A stretch of DNA of 64,000 bases from Solirubrobacteraceae bacterium (GCA_030447505.1 JAUJOT010000004.1:376357-440356), one strand, 5' to 3'. Positions 1-10,169 are shown, counted from the first letter of the stretch. Numbers and translations are program-made. Notes: generated by a model not told the origin, from the sequence alone.

Positions 1-671
1 TCGACGGCTCGACGGACGGGGTCGTGCTGACGACCACACTGCTGGACTCCGACTTGCCTGCCCGGCTTCTGGACCGCCACTTCCCGTTCGTGCTGCTCAA
101 CCGGATCGTCGACGGCGTTGCCGCAGACTCATGCTCGGTGGCGAACATCGACGGCGCTGCAACCATCGCCGCCGCGCTCGTACGCCACGGCCACCACTCC
201 ATCGGCGCGATCTTCGGCCCCACGAACACGAGCACCGGGCGCGACCGCGAGATCGGCTTCCGCCAGGAACTCGACAAGCACGGCATCGTTCTCCGTCCCG
301 AATCCACGCGGCGCGGCACGTTCGTCCACGAGACCGGCCAGCGAGCGATCCACGAGCTCCTCGCCAACAGGCCGCGGCCAACCGCCGTGTTCTGTGCCAA
401 CGACGTCATCGCGATCGGGGCGCTCAACGCAGCCCGCGCCCTCGACATCCGCGTTCCCGACGAGCTCAGCATCGTCGGCTTCGACGACATCGCGATGGCG
501 TCCTGGGAGGTCTTCAAGCTGACAACCGTGCGGCAAGACCTGCAGGAGATGTGCAAGACCGCGATCGACCTGCTCCTGGCGCGAATCACCAGACCAGACC
601 GACCGCCACAACAACACGTCCTCCAAGCACGCCTCGTCCGCCGCGCCACGCTCACGCAAGCGCCTACCTGA
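1..671 (+). CDS. LacI/PurR-family transcriptional regulator, C-terminal part (5' end outside window)
   Basis: The open frame enters from the left edge, so the helix-turn-helix is off-window. What remains is the periplasmic-binding-like effector domain of a LacI-type repressor. It shows the DGVVL strand, a PFVLLNR strand, the AAALVRHGH helix, GRDREIGF, then TAVFCANDVIAIGAL and LSIVGFDDIA near the C terminus, all hallmarks of this family. The tail RLVRRATL is the usual end. The effector is probably a sugar or nucleoside, but this is not determinable. It converges on the ilvA-like gene. Confidence 0.85.
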   Translation, partial: DGSTDGVVLTTTLLDSDLPARLLDRHFPFVLLNRIVDGVAADSCSVANIDGAATIAAALVRHGHHSIGAIFGPTNTSTGRDREIGFRQELDKHGIVLRPESTRRGTFVHETGQRAIHELLANRPRPTAVFCANDVIAIGALNAARALDIRVPDELSIVGFDDIAMASWEVFKLTTVRQDLQEMCKTAIDLLLARITRPDRPPQQHVLQARLVRRATLTQAPT

Positions 672-753
672 ACGGATCGCGCACCCGTCGATCGCGGAGC
701 GTCCGTCGAAGGCTCCTTCCCAACGGCAACCTGCATTCGACTTCGCAGAGGCC

Positions 754-797
754 CCCTTCTCGCGCAGAGCAGCGGCTCGGGCTTCAGCCGAGAAGGG
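754..797. terminator. Inverted repeat between convergent genes
   Basis: CCCTTCTCG (754-762) pairs with CGAGAAGGG (789-797), and the 26-nt loop holds a smaller GGCT/AGCC hairpin. It lies between the stop of the LacI-type gene and the stop of the ilvA-like gene. There is no T-run, so it is only a possible bidirectional or Rho-assisted terminator. Confidence 0.3.
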
Positions 798-799
798 TG

Positions 800-2014
800 T
801 CAGTCGAGGCTCCGCGCCACGTAGCCGTCGCCTGCGACTGCGTCGAGAACTTGCTGAGCGTGCTCGCGCCCACGGGTCTCCAGCACGAGCTGCACGGCGG
901 TCTCACGAACATGCAGCTCGACGCCCTCACGGACGTGCTCGACCTCGACGAGGTTGGCACCGGCATCGGCGACGCACGCAAGCAGGCCTGCCAGCGAGCC
1001 TGGCCGGTCAGGAAGGCGCGTGAAGAGCGCCAGCCGCCGCCCGACCTGCGTCTCGTGGCGGCGGGCGACCGCGGCGAGCAGTCCGGCGTCGACGTTGCCA
1101 CCGGAAAGCACAACCACCGTGGTCCCGCGTTGCGCAGGCGCGACGAGGACTTCCAGCAGTGCTGCCACCCCGACGGCTCCTGCCCCCTCCACCACAAGCT
1201 TGCTGCGTTCCATCAACAGCACCATCGCCTCGGCGATCTCGTCCTCGCCCACTGCGACCACGTCATCCAGCCAGTGCGCGATCAGTCCGAGTGTGAGCTC
1301 GCCCGGCCGCTTGACCGCGATCCCGTCGGCGATCGTCAGCGCCGATGAGACAGCGATGGGTTGGCCTCGTTGTAGCGAGTCGGTGAACGGCGCGCATGCC
1401 TCGGCCTGCACGCCGACGACCTCGACCCCCGGACGGGCTGATTTCACCGCGATCGCGATGCCGCTCGCCAGTCCACCGCCGCCCAGTGGGACGACGACCT
1501 TCGCCAGGTCCTCGACATCCTCGAGCAGCTCGAGCCCGATCGTGCCCTGGCCGGCCACGACGTCGGCGTCGTCGAAGGGATGCACGAACGCCAGCCCGCC
1601 CTCCCGCGCCCGCGCGGTCGCCGCCGCAAAGCAGTCCTCCAGCGAGTCTCCGATCAGGTGCACCCGCGCACCGAGCGCCGTGCAGCCCTCGATCTTGGCG
1701 AGCGGCGCCTGGGCCGGCATGAAGACCTCGCACGGCACGCCGCGCGCCCGCGCGGCATCAGCCAGCGCCCAGGCATGGTTGCCCGCGCTACCGGCCACGA
1801 CGCCACGCTCGCAGCCCGCTCCCAGCGCTGCCAGCTTGTTGAGCGCGCCGCGCAGCTTGAACGAACCAGTGCGCTGCAGGTTCTCAGCCTTCAACAACAC
1901 CCGCGCGCCACAGCGCTCCGAAAGCGCCTCCGACTCCAGCACAGGCGTACGCCGCGCCACGTCGCAGACCGCGACGCGCGCCCGCTCAACGTCCGCTGCC
2001 ACGACGACGCTCAC
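800..2014 (-). CDS. ilvA: Threonine ammonia-lyase (threonine dehydratase)
   Basis: 404 residues. PLP-dependent deamination of threonine to 2-oxobutanoate, the entry step to isoleucine or a catabolic step. The N-terminal PLP-II fold has ENLQRTGSFKLRGALN, where the lysine is the Schiff-base residue. GSAGNHAWALADAA is the phosphate-binding region, and PLGGGGLASG is the glycine-rich loop. The last ~80 residues (TRLPDRPGSLAGLLA) look like a single ACT domain, typical of the short form. The GTG start at 2014 overlaps by 4 bases the stop of a small upstream frame. No frameshift is seen. Confidence 0.9.
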   Translation of the reverse strand: MSVVVAADVERARVAVCDVARRTPVLESEALSERCGARVLLKAENLQRTGSFKLRGALNKLAALGAGCERGVVAGSAGNHAWALADAARARGVPCEVFMPAQAPLAKIEGCTALGARVHLIGDSLEDCFAAATARAREGGLAFVHPFDDADVVAGQGTIGLELLEDVEDLAKVVVPLGGGGLASGIAIAVKSARPGVEVVGVQAEACAPFTDSLQRGQPIAVSSALTIADGIAVKRPGELTLGLIAHWLDDVVAVGEDEIAEAMVLLMERSKLVVEGAGAVGVAALLEVLVAPAQRGTTVVVLSGGNVDAGLLAAVARRHETQVGRRLALFTRLPDRPGSLAGLLACVADAGANLVEVEHVREGVELHVRETAVQLVLETRGREHAQQVLDAVAGDGYVARSLD

Positions 2015-2253
2015 CGGCCCCCCGGCCTTCCCACATGCTGTGCGGCAGAGTAGGTCAGGAGCGCTTCGGCTGTCGACGGACAGCCGCCGCCCTCGCAGCA
2101 GGACTCAACCTTCTGGCGACAGTCCGCGCACCACCACGCCGAACGCATCCAAAACAGGCGGTGCCCCTGGCCCGTCATCGCGCAGTACACGCCGACCACG
2201 ATCGCAGCCAGGGCGGACTTAGCCGACGACCCATTGCCGGCCACACGCGCCAT
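2011..2253 (-). CDS. Small cysteine-rich hypothetical ORF overlapping the ilvA start
   Basis: An 80-codon frame whose stop overlaps the GTG start of the ilvA-like gene (GTGA), an arrangement that often reflects translational coupling. It has a short hydrophobic stretch near residues 13-25 and a cysteine cluster (WWCADCRQKVESCC). I do not recognise a family. The overlap is the only support, and it may be chance in GC-rich DNA. Confidence 0.25.
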   Translation of the reverse strand: MARVAGNGSSAKSALAAIVVGVYCAMTGQGHRLFWMRSAWWCADCRQKVESCCEGGGCPSTAEALLTYSAAQHVGRPGGR

Positions 2254-2535
2254 CGCCTGACCGGCAGTTCCGCATCACCTTGAGATGAACCGCACGACAA
2301 GCCCGTCGATGTGGCGGGACGGCGCACGGCCAGGACGAGCCATCGCGCGCCGCAATGAGCGGCGCGACGCTGCACCCCTCAAACGAGCACCTGCGCTCTC
2401 AGCCGGCACAGCATGACGCCGCTGGACGCGAACACCGGCGCCGCAGGCACTGCTACACGCGGGCGCGGCCGTTGGACCTCTTCTCCGCCCGATCCGACAT
2501 CCATGAGCGTCGGCGCAAATCGCTACGTTCGCGGG
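2254..2535. other. Intergenic region without recognised feature
   Basis: About 280 bases between the ilvA-like unit and the oppositely oriented flavoprotein gene. It must hold both promoters, but I see no convincing -35/-10 pair, operator or riboswitch. Confidence 0.3.
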
Positions 2536-3636
2536 ATGCCGGCGCGCCCAGAGTCCATAGCCGTCGTCGGCGCGGGCATCGTCGGCCTATCGACGGCGTT
2601 CGCGCTTCGGCGACGCGGGATCGCGGTACGCATCTACGAGCGCGGCGAGATCGGCGGCGGACAGTCGGCGGGCGGAACGCGCATCTTCCGCCTGAACCAC
2701 GTGGATCGACGTCTGGTCGCGCTCGCGTGCACCGCTCGGGAGCTCTGGCTCGGCTGGTAACAGGAGGCCGGCCGCGAACTGCTGGGCCGCAGCGGCGTAG
2801 TCGTCGCCGGACCTACCGCGGATGGGCGCCTGGCCGGCGTTCTCGAAGCAGGAGGCGATGCGGTCCGCGCCGATACCGACGCGCAGCGGTCGGTGCTGCC
2901 TACCCTCGCCGGACTCCCAGAGCCGGCGTTCATCGACTGCGGCGGAGGGCCGATCTGGACAGACGCGGCCTTAGCCTGGCTTGCGCGGTCACTCCGCGAC
3001 GTGCTGACGCGCTCCGAGGTCCTTGCGCTGACGCGCCACGCGTCGGGAGCGACGGAGGTGGTGACGCCGCACGGCGCCGAGCCGCACCGGTCGGTGATCG
3101 TGGCGGCCGGCCAGGACACGCCCCGGATCGCTGCCACGAGAGGTGTGATCGTTCCGGTCGAGCAGACACTTCACGCGCGCGGCACGTTCGCCCTCCGTGC
3201 CCGGAACGCAGAAGTCCTCGCGGCCATCCAGGACTCGACCGGGCATTACGGGCACGCGGTCTACGGAAGTCCATTGCCCGACGGCGAACACTACGCGATC
3301 GGGCTCAGCGGCGACGAGGGTGAGCTGGACCCATCCGCCAATTCACTGACAGCGATCCGGACCGTTCGCGAAGGGCTCGTGGAGTACGTCGAACGGGCAA
3401 TGCCCGGAGTCGACCCAGACCCCGTCGCCTGGACCAACTGCTGGGTCACCCGGCTCCCGTGGGGTAGCGACGCCGTCGCGTGTTACACCGACGGCACGAA
3501 CCTCTTCATCGCCGGGCACAACCTCTTCAAGCACGCCCCGGCGCTCGGCGAGCTCCTGGCCGCCGCCGCGCAAGACGACAAGTTCCCGGCCGACTTGAGC
3601 GACGCCCGCAGGCTCGGCAGCACCTCCACGGCATGA
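2536..3636 (+). pseudogene. FAD-dependent sarcosine-oxidase-like oxidoreductase interrupted by an in-frame stop
   Basis: A DAO/MSOX-type flavoprotein of ~366 codons that would oxidise an N-methyl or primary amino acid with FAD. It opens with the dinucleotide-binding motif IAVVGAGIVGLSTAFAL, then GQSAGGTRIFRLNH, and ends with CWVTRLPWGSDAVACYTDG and FIAGHNLFKHAP, which is typical of monomeric sarcosine oxidases. A TAA at 2758-2760 (after ELWLGW) breaks it, and the same frame continues directly with QEAGRELLG. A GAA-to-TAA substitution explains it, so unlike most lesions here this is not an indel. The start is taken at the ATG just before PARPESIAVVG; an ATG at 2503 is also possible. Confidence 0.75.
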
Positions 3637-3706
3637 ACCCAGGAGCGGGCCTGAGCGACCGCTGGCAGAGTTTCGCTTCTCGCCCCCAGTGCACAAGCGT
3701 CCGCGC

Positions 3707-3958
3707 TCAGCGATCCGAGAGCTCCCGATCCTCCGCGATCCGCGCAACGCCCTGCGATGTGAGCGCCCACGCACCGTCGTTGGGCGACACCACCAGCCCC
3801 TGCCGCTCCAGCGCACTCAGGTTCAGCGGCGTTCGCATGTCGCCGCGCCCTCGGCCGATGTCCGCGTCGACGTCGGCGATCGCGACCGGGATGTCGGCCT
3901 TCCCGCCCGAGCGGTCCCACAGACAACGGAGCACGTGGGCGAGGTCGCGTTGACTCAC
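3707..3958 (-). CDS. Small hypothetical protein, possible winged-helix
   Basis: 83 codons with a GTG start at 3958. The segment MRTPLNLSALERQGLVV followed by NDGAWALTSQGVARI has the spacing of a small winged-helix DNA-binding unit (recognition helix, beta wing, then LTxxG). I cannot name the family. The IS3-family element begins 55 bases upstream of the start, so the native promoter is probably displaced. Confidence 0.4.
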   Translation of the reverse strand: MSQRDLAHVLRCLWDRSGGKADIPVAIADVDADIGRGRGDMRTPLNLSALERQGLVVSPNDGAWALTSQGVARIAEDRELSDR

Positions 3959-4175
3959 ACGTCGATAGTCACAGGTCCAGTGCTCCTCCTCGCGTGGGAG
4001 GAGCCGTCGCTGTGGCGTGACCCCGGTGGTTCGGTCCGGTGCTTGTGAGAGTACTTCTCGCCCACGATCATGGGCAGCGAGGACTCCAACGCATGAAGCG
4101 ACGCAGGCACACTCCCGAGCAGGTCATCCGCAAGCTGCGCGAGGCGGAGCGGATGCTGAGCGAGGGCAAGACGAT

Positions 4176-5615
4176 GGTGCCGTCCCAGGCGCTGGGGGAA
4201 TCGTAGGGCGGGCGTAGCCTCCGCTTTGACCGACAAGTCGAAGCTGATGGAGGTACGCCCGCATGAAGAAGGTAGTCCCCAGCGAGCGGCTGCGCCGCGA
4301 GCTTGATGATGTCCTTGCCGCCATCGGCGAGGAGCAGGATCCGATCGAGGCGGTCGCGCGGCTCGGTGCGCGGCTGATCCTCCAGCAGGCGCTGGAGGAC
4401 GAGGTGACCGAGTTCGTCGGCCGCGGGCGCTACGAGCGCGCCGGCGGCGGCGAGGAGGTGATCTACCGCAATGGGTTCGCCGAGCCCTCGACGGTGCGCA
4501 CGACGAGCGGCCCGACGGTGATCGAGCGCCCGCGCGTGCGTGACGCAACCGCCGTTGGGTTCGAGTCGCAGGTGCTCGGCAAGGGCGTCGCGCGGACGCA
4601 CGCGTTGGAGGCGTTGGTGATCTGCAGCTTCCTGCGCGGCCTGTCGGTGCGTGACGTCGAGGCCGCGCTAGAGGAGTGCTTCGGCGAGCAGGTGATCGCC
4701 AAGTCGACCGTCGCGCGGGTCTGCAAGGACGTCGCCGACCGCTACGCGGCCTGGTGCCAGCGCGACCTCTCGGTGCACGATCTCGTCTATTGCTATCTCG
4801 ACGCGATCTACCTCAAGCTCAGGCCGACCGACGAGCCGGCCGAGGGCGTGCTGGTCGCCTGGGGGATCACGCTGGAGGGCCAGAAGGTGCTGCTCGGGCT
4901 GCAACTCGGATCCAGGGAGAGCTACGAGTCGTGGCTTGACTTCGGGCGCGATCTCAAGGCCCGCGGGATGCGAGCGCCGGCGTTGATCGTGGCCGACGGC
5001 GCAGCCGGGATCTGGAAGGCCACCAGGGAGCTGTTCGAGCACGCGGCCGAGCAGCGCTGCACCGTCCACGCGCTGCGGAATCTCACGTCCAAGCTGCCCG
5101 AGCGACTGCACCGCGAAGTCAAAGCCCGCTACTGGCAGGTCCTCGACGACGCCGTCTCGGCCGCCGAGGCGAAGGCCGGACTGCTGGCCCTGGCCGGCGA
5201 CTACCGCACCGCCTACCCGTCGGCGATGCGCGTCATTGACGACAACATCGACCAGCTCGTGGCGCATCTGCGCTTCCCACTCGAGCACCGCAAGCGCACC
5301 AGGAGCACAAACCTGCTCGAGCGCACGTTCGTGGAGGTCCGCCGGCGGACGAAGATCATCGGCCGCTTCCCGGGCGAGACCTCGGCACTGTCGCTGATCT
5401 GGGCCGTCCTGGAGCTCGCCAGCCGCGGCTGGCGCGGCATCACCATGACCCCCAGGCCGTCGCGCAGATCGAACGCGTCCGCCGCGGCCAAAGCCCCCGC
5501 ACCGACGTTTCCACCGCCCTTGCCGCTCAGGAGGTGATTGCGGCGTGAAGTAAAATTCACTCACACACCGCGGAAGCTACGCCCACCGCGTTTCCCCACT
5601 CCCTGGGACGCCACC
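4176..5615 (+). mobile_element. IS256-family element (type 1) inside IS3 copy A
   Basis: 1440 bp. The ends are GGTGCCGTCCCAGG... and, reverse-complemented, GGTGGCGTCCCAGG..., with similarity extending ~48 bases inward (GGGCGTAGC is shared). An 8-base duplication AAGACGAT flanks it (4168-4175 and 5616-5623), as expected for IS256. Removing it with one repeat restores the reading frame of IS3 OrfA. Confidence 0.92.
4263..5548 (+). CDS. IS256-family (Mutator-type) transposase
   Basis: ~425 residues with the full DDE architecture. The first Asp is in YCYLDAIYLKL, the second in ALIVADGAAGIW, and the Glu is in RSTNLLERTFVEVRRRTK, followed by the RIIGRFP-like segment typical of IS256. A helix-turn-helix-like N-terminal region (LILQQALEDEVTEFVGRGRYER) precedes it. 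The frame shifts close to the C terminus (after GITMTP). The alternative frame restores AQIERVRRG and stops at 5548, so the enzyme may be intact in the real genome. Confidence 0.9.
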
Positions 5616-5814
5616 AAGACGATCGCGGAGCTCTGCAAGGAGCTTGAGGTCTCCGAGCAGACGTTCCATCGCTGGCGCAACCAGTACGGCGGGATGAAGG
5701 CCGATGACGTCAAGCGCCTCAAGGAGCTTGAGCGTGAGAACACGCGGTTGAAGGCGATCGTGGCTGACCAGGCCCTGGAGTGTCAGGCGTTGAAGGAGGT
5801 TGCTCGGGAAACTG

Positions 5815-6661
5815 GTGAGCCCGGCCCGTCGGCGGGCGGCGGTCGCGATGCTCTGCGACCGCCTGCACGTCAGCGAGCGCTGGGCCTGCCGGGTCTGCGG
5901 TCAGCATCGCTCCACGCAGCGGCGCGAGCCGATGCCCGCCGGCGATGATGAGGCGTTGCGTGCCGAGCTGCGCGCGTTCTCGGCCAGGCGCCCGCGGTGG
6001 GGGTACCGCCAGGCACACGCATCTGCAGCAGGAGGGCTGGGAGATCAACCGCAAGCGCGTGCAGCGCGTCTGGCGCGAGGAAGGGCTGCGGGTCCCGCAG
6101 CGCACCCGCAAGCGTCGCCGGCTCGGCGACGCCACCGCCCCCAAGGAGCTGCTGCGTGCCGAGCGCCCCGGGCACGTGTGGGCGTTTGACTTCCAGTTTG
6201 ACCAGACCGCCGACGGCCACGTGCTGAAGCTCTTGAACGTCGTCGACGAGTTCACCAGGGAGGCGCTGGTCATGCACACAGCCCGCAGCGTCACCGCCGA
6301 TCAGACCGTCGCGGTGCTGGAGGCACTCGTCGCGGTCCGTGGCGCCCCAACGCATATCCGCTGCGACAACGGCCCGGAGATGACCGCGAACGCGCTGATC
6401 GACTGGTGCGCCGCGCAGAGCACGCTGACCAGCTACATCGACCCCGGCGCACCGTGGCAGAACCCGTTCGTTGAGTCCTTCCACTCGCGCGTACGCGACG
6501 AGCTGCTGAACCTCGAGTTGTTCTCATGCCTCGCCGAAGCCCGGGTCGTGATCGAGGACTGGCGCGAGGACTTCAACCGCCACCGGCCGCACTCCGCCCT
6601 TGGCCGCAAGGCTCCCGCCGTCTTCGCTGCTGCCTGGACGCTACCCGCACCCGCCGCCTGA
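5815..6661 (+). CDS. IS3 OrfB transposase, copy A (one apparent frameshift)
   Basis: Starts GTG at 5815, overlapping the expected OrfA stop. It runs from HTH_21-like RRAAVAMLCDRLHVS through GYRQAH and WEINRKRVQRVWREEGLRVP to the rve/DDE core: Asp in VWAFDFQFD, Asp in IRCDNGPEM, Glu in FVESFHSRVRDE. The C-terminal HRPHSALG motif is present. Two bases are missing around 6015 compared with copy B (CAGGCACACG versus CAGGCGCACACG), shifting the frame. The rest is uninterrupted. Confidence 0.85.
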
Positions 6662-7001
6662 CCCTCACCGCACGGACGCGCGCGGACGGAAGCCCGCCGC
6701 TCGGCTCGCCCTCCGGGCTCGCCTCCGCGGCAGGCTTCCGTCCGCGGCAGCACCTAGCGTGCCCGTACTACATCCACCCGGCTCTCACAGCAGGTGGACC
6801 GAAGAACGGGGTCCGGCCAGCTGTGGCGGCGATCGCAGAGCGCCCCTGTTCGCGCAATCCAGCGCTCTGCCGACGCTGCCCTCGCGCGCGCGGAAGTCCA
6901 TCTATGTCGGGTTCTCCCACAGGATGGAATGTCGCTTCGTGCAAGCAGTCTGCTGCAAGAGACCGATTCGGAGGGGGACCAGACGGCGATAGGCTCGCGG
7001 C

Positions 7002-7445
7002 ATGGATGTCGATCGACACGCCCCAGTGGTTGCCGAGTCCGAGATCGAGATCGCAGCGCCGCGCGATGTCGTGTTCGACGTAATCGCCGACTTCGAGCGC
7101 TGGCCTACGTGGAACCCCGACGTCGAGAGCATGTCGCTCGACGGCCCGCTGGCCGAAGGAACGATGTTCCGCTGGAAAGCCGGCCCTGGCACGATCACCT
7201 CGACGCTGCGGTGCGTCGAGCGGCCAAGCCAGATTGGCTGGACTGGGAAGACCCTCGGCATCCACGCCGTACACGTCTGGCGATTGGAAGCCAACGACGG
7301 GCAGACGCGTGCGACTACCGCCGAATCCTGGACGGGCTGGCTTCCCAGGCTGCTCCGGGGGCCGCTGCGCAAGCAGCTGCAGAAGGCGCTCGACGCCGGG
7401 CTTCCCCGCCTTGAGATCGAGACCAAACGGCGTGCCGGCCTCTAG
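7002..7445 (+). CDS. SRPBCC-family (polyketide cyclase/START-like) protein
   Basis: 147 residues. EIEIAAPRDVVFDVIADFERWP is the characteristic first strand and helix of the fold, followed by the WNPDV loop, TMFRWKAGPGTITSTL strands, and a long C-terminal helix (LRKQLQKALDAGLPRLEIET). Members bind hydrophobic ligands or act as cyclases or stress proteins; the ligand is unknown. It lies just right of IS3 copy A, whose insertion split the presumed promoter region shared with the small leftward gene. Confidence 0.8.
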   Translation: MDVDRHAPVVAESEIEIAAPRDVVFDVIADFERWPTWNPDVESMSLDGPLAEGTMFRWKAGPGTITSTLRCVERPSQIGWTGKTLGIHAVHVWRLEANDGQTRATTAESWTGWLPRLLRGPLRKQLQKALDAGLPRLEIETKRRAGL

Positions 7446-7818
7446 TTCAGGCTCACTGCCCGCCTTCAGAATCCAGAGGACTGCTGCTAATCGCCGGCGA
7501 GCATCGTCTGCGCCGGCGCTCGCGCCCGCTGCCCCTGTTCGTCCGGAGCAGCAGTCGGGGCGAGAGTCCCGGAAGCGTCGCCAAGCGAAACTTGGTGCGG
7601 AGCCCGGCGCGGGGAGCGACAACCACGACCCGATCTTGCGGCTTTGCTGACGGTCTACACGTCCTGACCCTTTCGCTTCGGCACGTGGCCTTAGCATCCG
7701 CTCGCATGGGTCGGGGAGCCACCATCGCGATCAAAGAGGGGACGCCGACCCAGTCAAGGTGACGAAGATCGCGGGCTACAAGGATGGCTTCGGGGTGATG
7801 GTGCCCTACACGTCGGCG

Positions 7819-9324
7819 GAGGTTGTCCCGTAGCTCGTAGAACTTGAGGTGGCGGTCCGATCGCCTCGTCCGCTGCTGCTGGCAGCGTGGCGAGTTGCGA
7901 GACAAGTCCATTGAGACGAAGGGACCGCCATGAGGACCGTAGAGCACGATGCCGACGAGATCGGCGAGGGGACGTTCGACGCGCTGCCTGAGCGCGTGCA
8001 GGTGGCGTTGGGGGAGCTGGCGGGCGCGGCGAAGGAAGGGCTGCTGGCGCTGTCGGTCGGTGTCGGGCTGGGTGTGCTGAACGAGTTGATGGCCGAGGAG
8101 GTCGATGAGGTCGTCGGGCCGAAGGGCCGCCACGACCCCGACCGCGCTGCGGTGCGTCACGGCCATGAGGACGGCAGCGTGACGCTCGGCGGGCGCCGAG
8201 TTGCGGTCGCGCGTCGAGGGTGCGCGCGACCGACGACAGCGGCGAGGTCGCGATGAAGACCTACGCGCACTTCGCCGACCGTGACCCGCTGACGAAGGTC
8301 GTGCTCGAGCAGATGCTCGCCGGCGTCAGCACCAGGCGCTTCGCCCGCACGCGCGAGCCGGTCGGCCAAGACGTTGTCGACGCGGAGCGTTCGACGAGTA
8401 AGTCGGCGGTCAGCCGCGAGTTCGTGGGCCGCACCGGCGAGCATCTGCGGGCGCTGATGGCCCGGTCGCTTCAGGACGTGCGCCTCGCGGCATTGATGCT
8501 CGACGGCCTCGAGCTCAAGGGCCGCTGCTGCGTCGTCGCGCTCGGCGTCAGCACCGACGGCGTGAAGGTCCCGCTTGGGCTGTGGGACGGCTCGACGGAG
8601 AACAAGCGCGTCTGCGTCGAGTTGCTTGCCGATCTCGTCGACCGCGGCTTGGACTGCGATCAGGGCGTCCTGGTCGTCCTAGACGGCGGCAAGGCGCTGC
8701 GCGCGGCCGTCGATGCGGTCTTCGGCGAGGTTCCCGTCCAGCGCTGCATCCGTCACAAGGAACGCAACGTGCTCGATCACCTTCCCGAACGCGACCGCCC
8801 CACCGTCAAGCGCAAGCTGCGCGCGGCCTGGAAGCTCACCGACCACAAGGCCGCGAGTCAGCGGCTGCAGGCGCTCGCCGACGAGCTCGCGCACTCGCAC
8901 CCCGGCGCGGCCGCGTCGCTGCGTGAGGGCCTCGCGGAGACGGTCACGTTGCAGCGTCTCGGCGTGCACCCGCAGCTGTGGAAGTCGCTGTCCTCGACGA
9001 ACCCGATCGAGTCGATGATCGGGATCTGCCGCGCCACGTCTCGCAACGTCAAGCGCTGGCAGAACGGCGACATGTGCCTGCGCTGGACGGCCGCGGGCAT
9101 GCTCGAAGCCGAGCGCCAGTTCCGCAAGATCATCGGCTACAGCCACCTCGCCGCACTCGCCCTCGCCGTCGAGCGCGACGTAGCCGCCGCACGCGCTGCC
9201 GCGAGCCGATCGACAACCATCACCACCGACATGACCACCGCGACCGAGCCGGCCGCTACGCTCGCAGCCACTCACTGATCACCGGACCGTCACCGCGAAG
9301 TTCCACGGCGCACGGGACAACCTC
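7819..9324 (+). mobile_element. IS256-family element (type 2), copy 1
   Basis: 1506 bp. The terminal repeats GAGGTTGTCCCGTAGCTCGT and, from the right end, GAGGTTGTCCCGTGCGCCGT match in the outer 13 bases. The target duplication is CGTCGGCG (7811-7818 and 9325-9332). It is nearly identical to the element at 15375-16885, which lies in the opposite orientation inside an IS3 copy. Confidence 0.92.
7930..9278 (+). CDS. IS256-family transposase, type 2 copy 1 (one frameshift)
   Basis: ~449 residues when corrected. The first ~95 residues (VGVGLGVLNELMAEEVDEVV, GPKGRHDPDRAAVRHGHEDG) are in one frame. A base missing at ~8214 compared with copy 2 (GTCGAGGG versus GTCCGAGGG) moves the rest to another frame. 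Catalytic positions: Asp in AALMLDGLELKG, Asp in VLVVLDGGKALR, Glu in SSTNPIESMIG. The QRCIRHKERNVLDHLP segment is typical of the family. It differs strongly in sequence from the type 1 transposase. Confidence 0.88.
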
Positions 9325-10169
9325 CGTCGGCGCGCGAGGGCTGGCTCGCGAAGGTGCCCGTCAAGTACGCGCGCGACACGGTCGACGTCGGGCTCGCGGA
9401 GACGGCGCACTTCACTGCGGACGATCGGGTCAAGCTCTCCTATCACCGCGACGGTTTCGCGCAGTTCTCCGGCGAGAACCCCGGCACGATCGCCTCGGGG
9501 CGAAAACCGGATGGGACGCCGAAGGGCCTCGCCATTCAGACATGGCCTCTAGCGGTCCCGATGGAGACGGGCCCGAACTTCGGCATCCAGGTATGGGGGC
9601 TAGAGGGTTTTCAGGTCCTGAAGGGGCGGCCGAAGAACGCTCACGTCTTCGGCGAGGACGACTTCTACTACCGGGACTGCACGCCAGACGACTGGCACGG
9701 GTATCTTTTTGAAGGCTTCGTCTTCACCCCGCACTTCCGCGCGCATGTCCGACAGATCGAGGATCGGATCCTGCTGCCGCTCTGGCACCGCGCGTTCGGC
9801 GGCGGGGAGGGAGCGAGCTTTGACTTCCGTATTGTTGCGATCGAACTGCAGACCGGGCTGATGCTTGCGCTGATCGCGTCGCGCCTTCGGATGGAGGGCG
9901 ACGTGCCCGAGTGCGGGTTTGTTCTGAACGGCCCCGGACAGGTGGTCGACAACGAGGGCAACGGCTTCGTCCTCATGGCGCAGTACCCGCGCTCGGCGGC
10001 CTTCTCGGGTGGGATCCCGCTCGACTACGCACCTCCTGCGTCGCAGCCGTCAGACGAGTGACCCGGGAGGTCCGCGCTCGTATCGAAGACAGGGTACAGC
10101 CAGGATTTGGGCGCGCCTGGACCGCTGAGCATCGCGTTCCGGGGCCGGACCGCTGTTTGCTGAGAATGG

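Larger units (their letters stand above)
4093..5818 (+). pseudogene. IS3 OrfA of copy A, split by an IS256-family insertion
   Basis: The N-terminal part (MKRRRHTPEQVIRKLREAER) ends after SEGKT. The frame resumes beyond the nested element with IAELCKELEVSEQTFHRW and a leucine-zipper-like KRLKELERENTRLKAI segment. Together they form a ~90-residue helix-turn-helix OrfA. Compared with copy B, one G is missing from the GGGG run near 5808, which removes the expected RGNW-stop end. Confidence 0.8.
4013..6819 (+). mobile_element. IS3-family element, copy A, carrying a nested IS256-family element
   Basis: The left end TGGCGTGACCCCGGTGG and the reverse complement of the right end, TGGCCGGACCCCGTTCTTC, form imperfect inverted repeats starting TG and ending CA. 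A 4-base target duplication GCTG flanks it (4009-4012 and 6820-6823). Without the nested IS and its 8-base duplication the element is ~1.36 kb with overlapping orfA and orfB, as usual for IS3. It separates a small leftward gene from the SRPBCC gene. A second copy lies at 15208-18084. Confidence 0.9.
7706..10061 (+). pseudogene. Unknown gene split by IS256-family element type 2
   Basis: The 5' part begins at ATG 7706 (MGRGATIAIKEGTPTQ). It needs one added base near 7754 to continue as VKVTKIAGYKDGFGVMVPYTSA. After removing the element and one copy of its 8-base duplication, it joins in frame to REGWLAKVPVKYARDTVDVG and runs to 10061. The reconstructed protein is ~280 residues, with several W/F/Y-rich beta-type segments and the motif CTPDDWHGYLFEGFVFTPHF. 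I do not recognise the family. It is disrupted by transposition rather than by sequencing error alone. Confidence 0.7.

Noticed and set aside
7446..7705. Possible additional small gene between the SRPBCC gene and the split gene
   Set aside because: Frames here are short and lack start signals or motifs; it more likely holds the promoter of the split gene.
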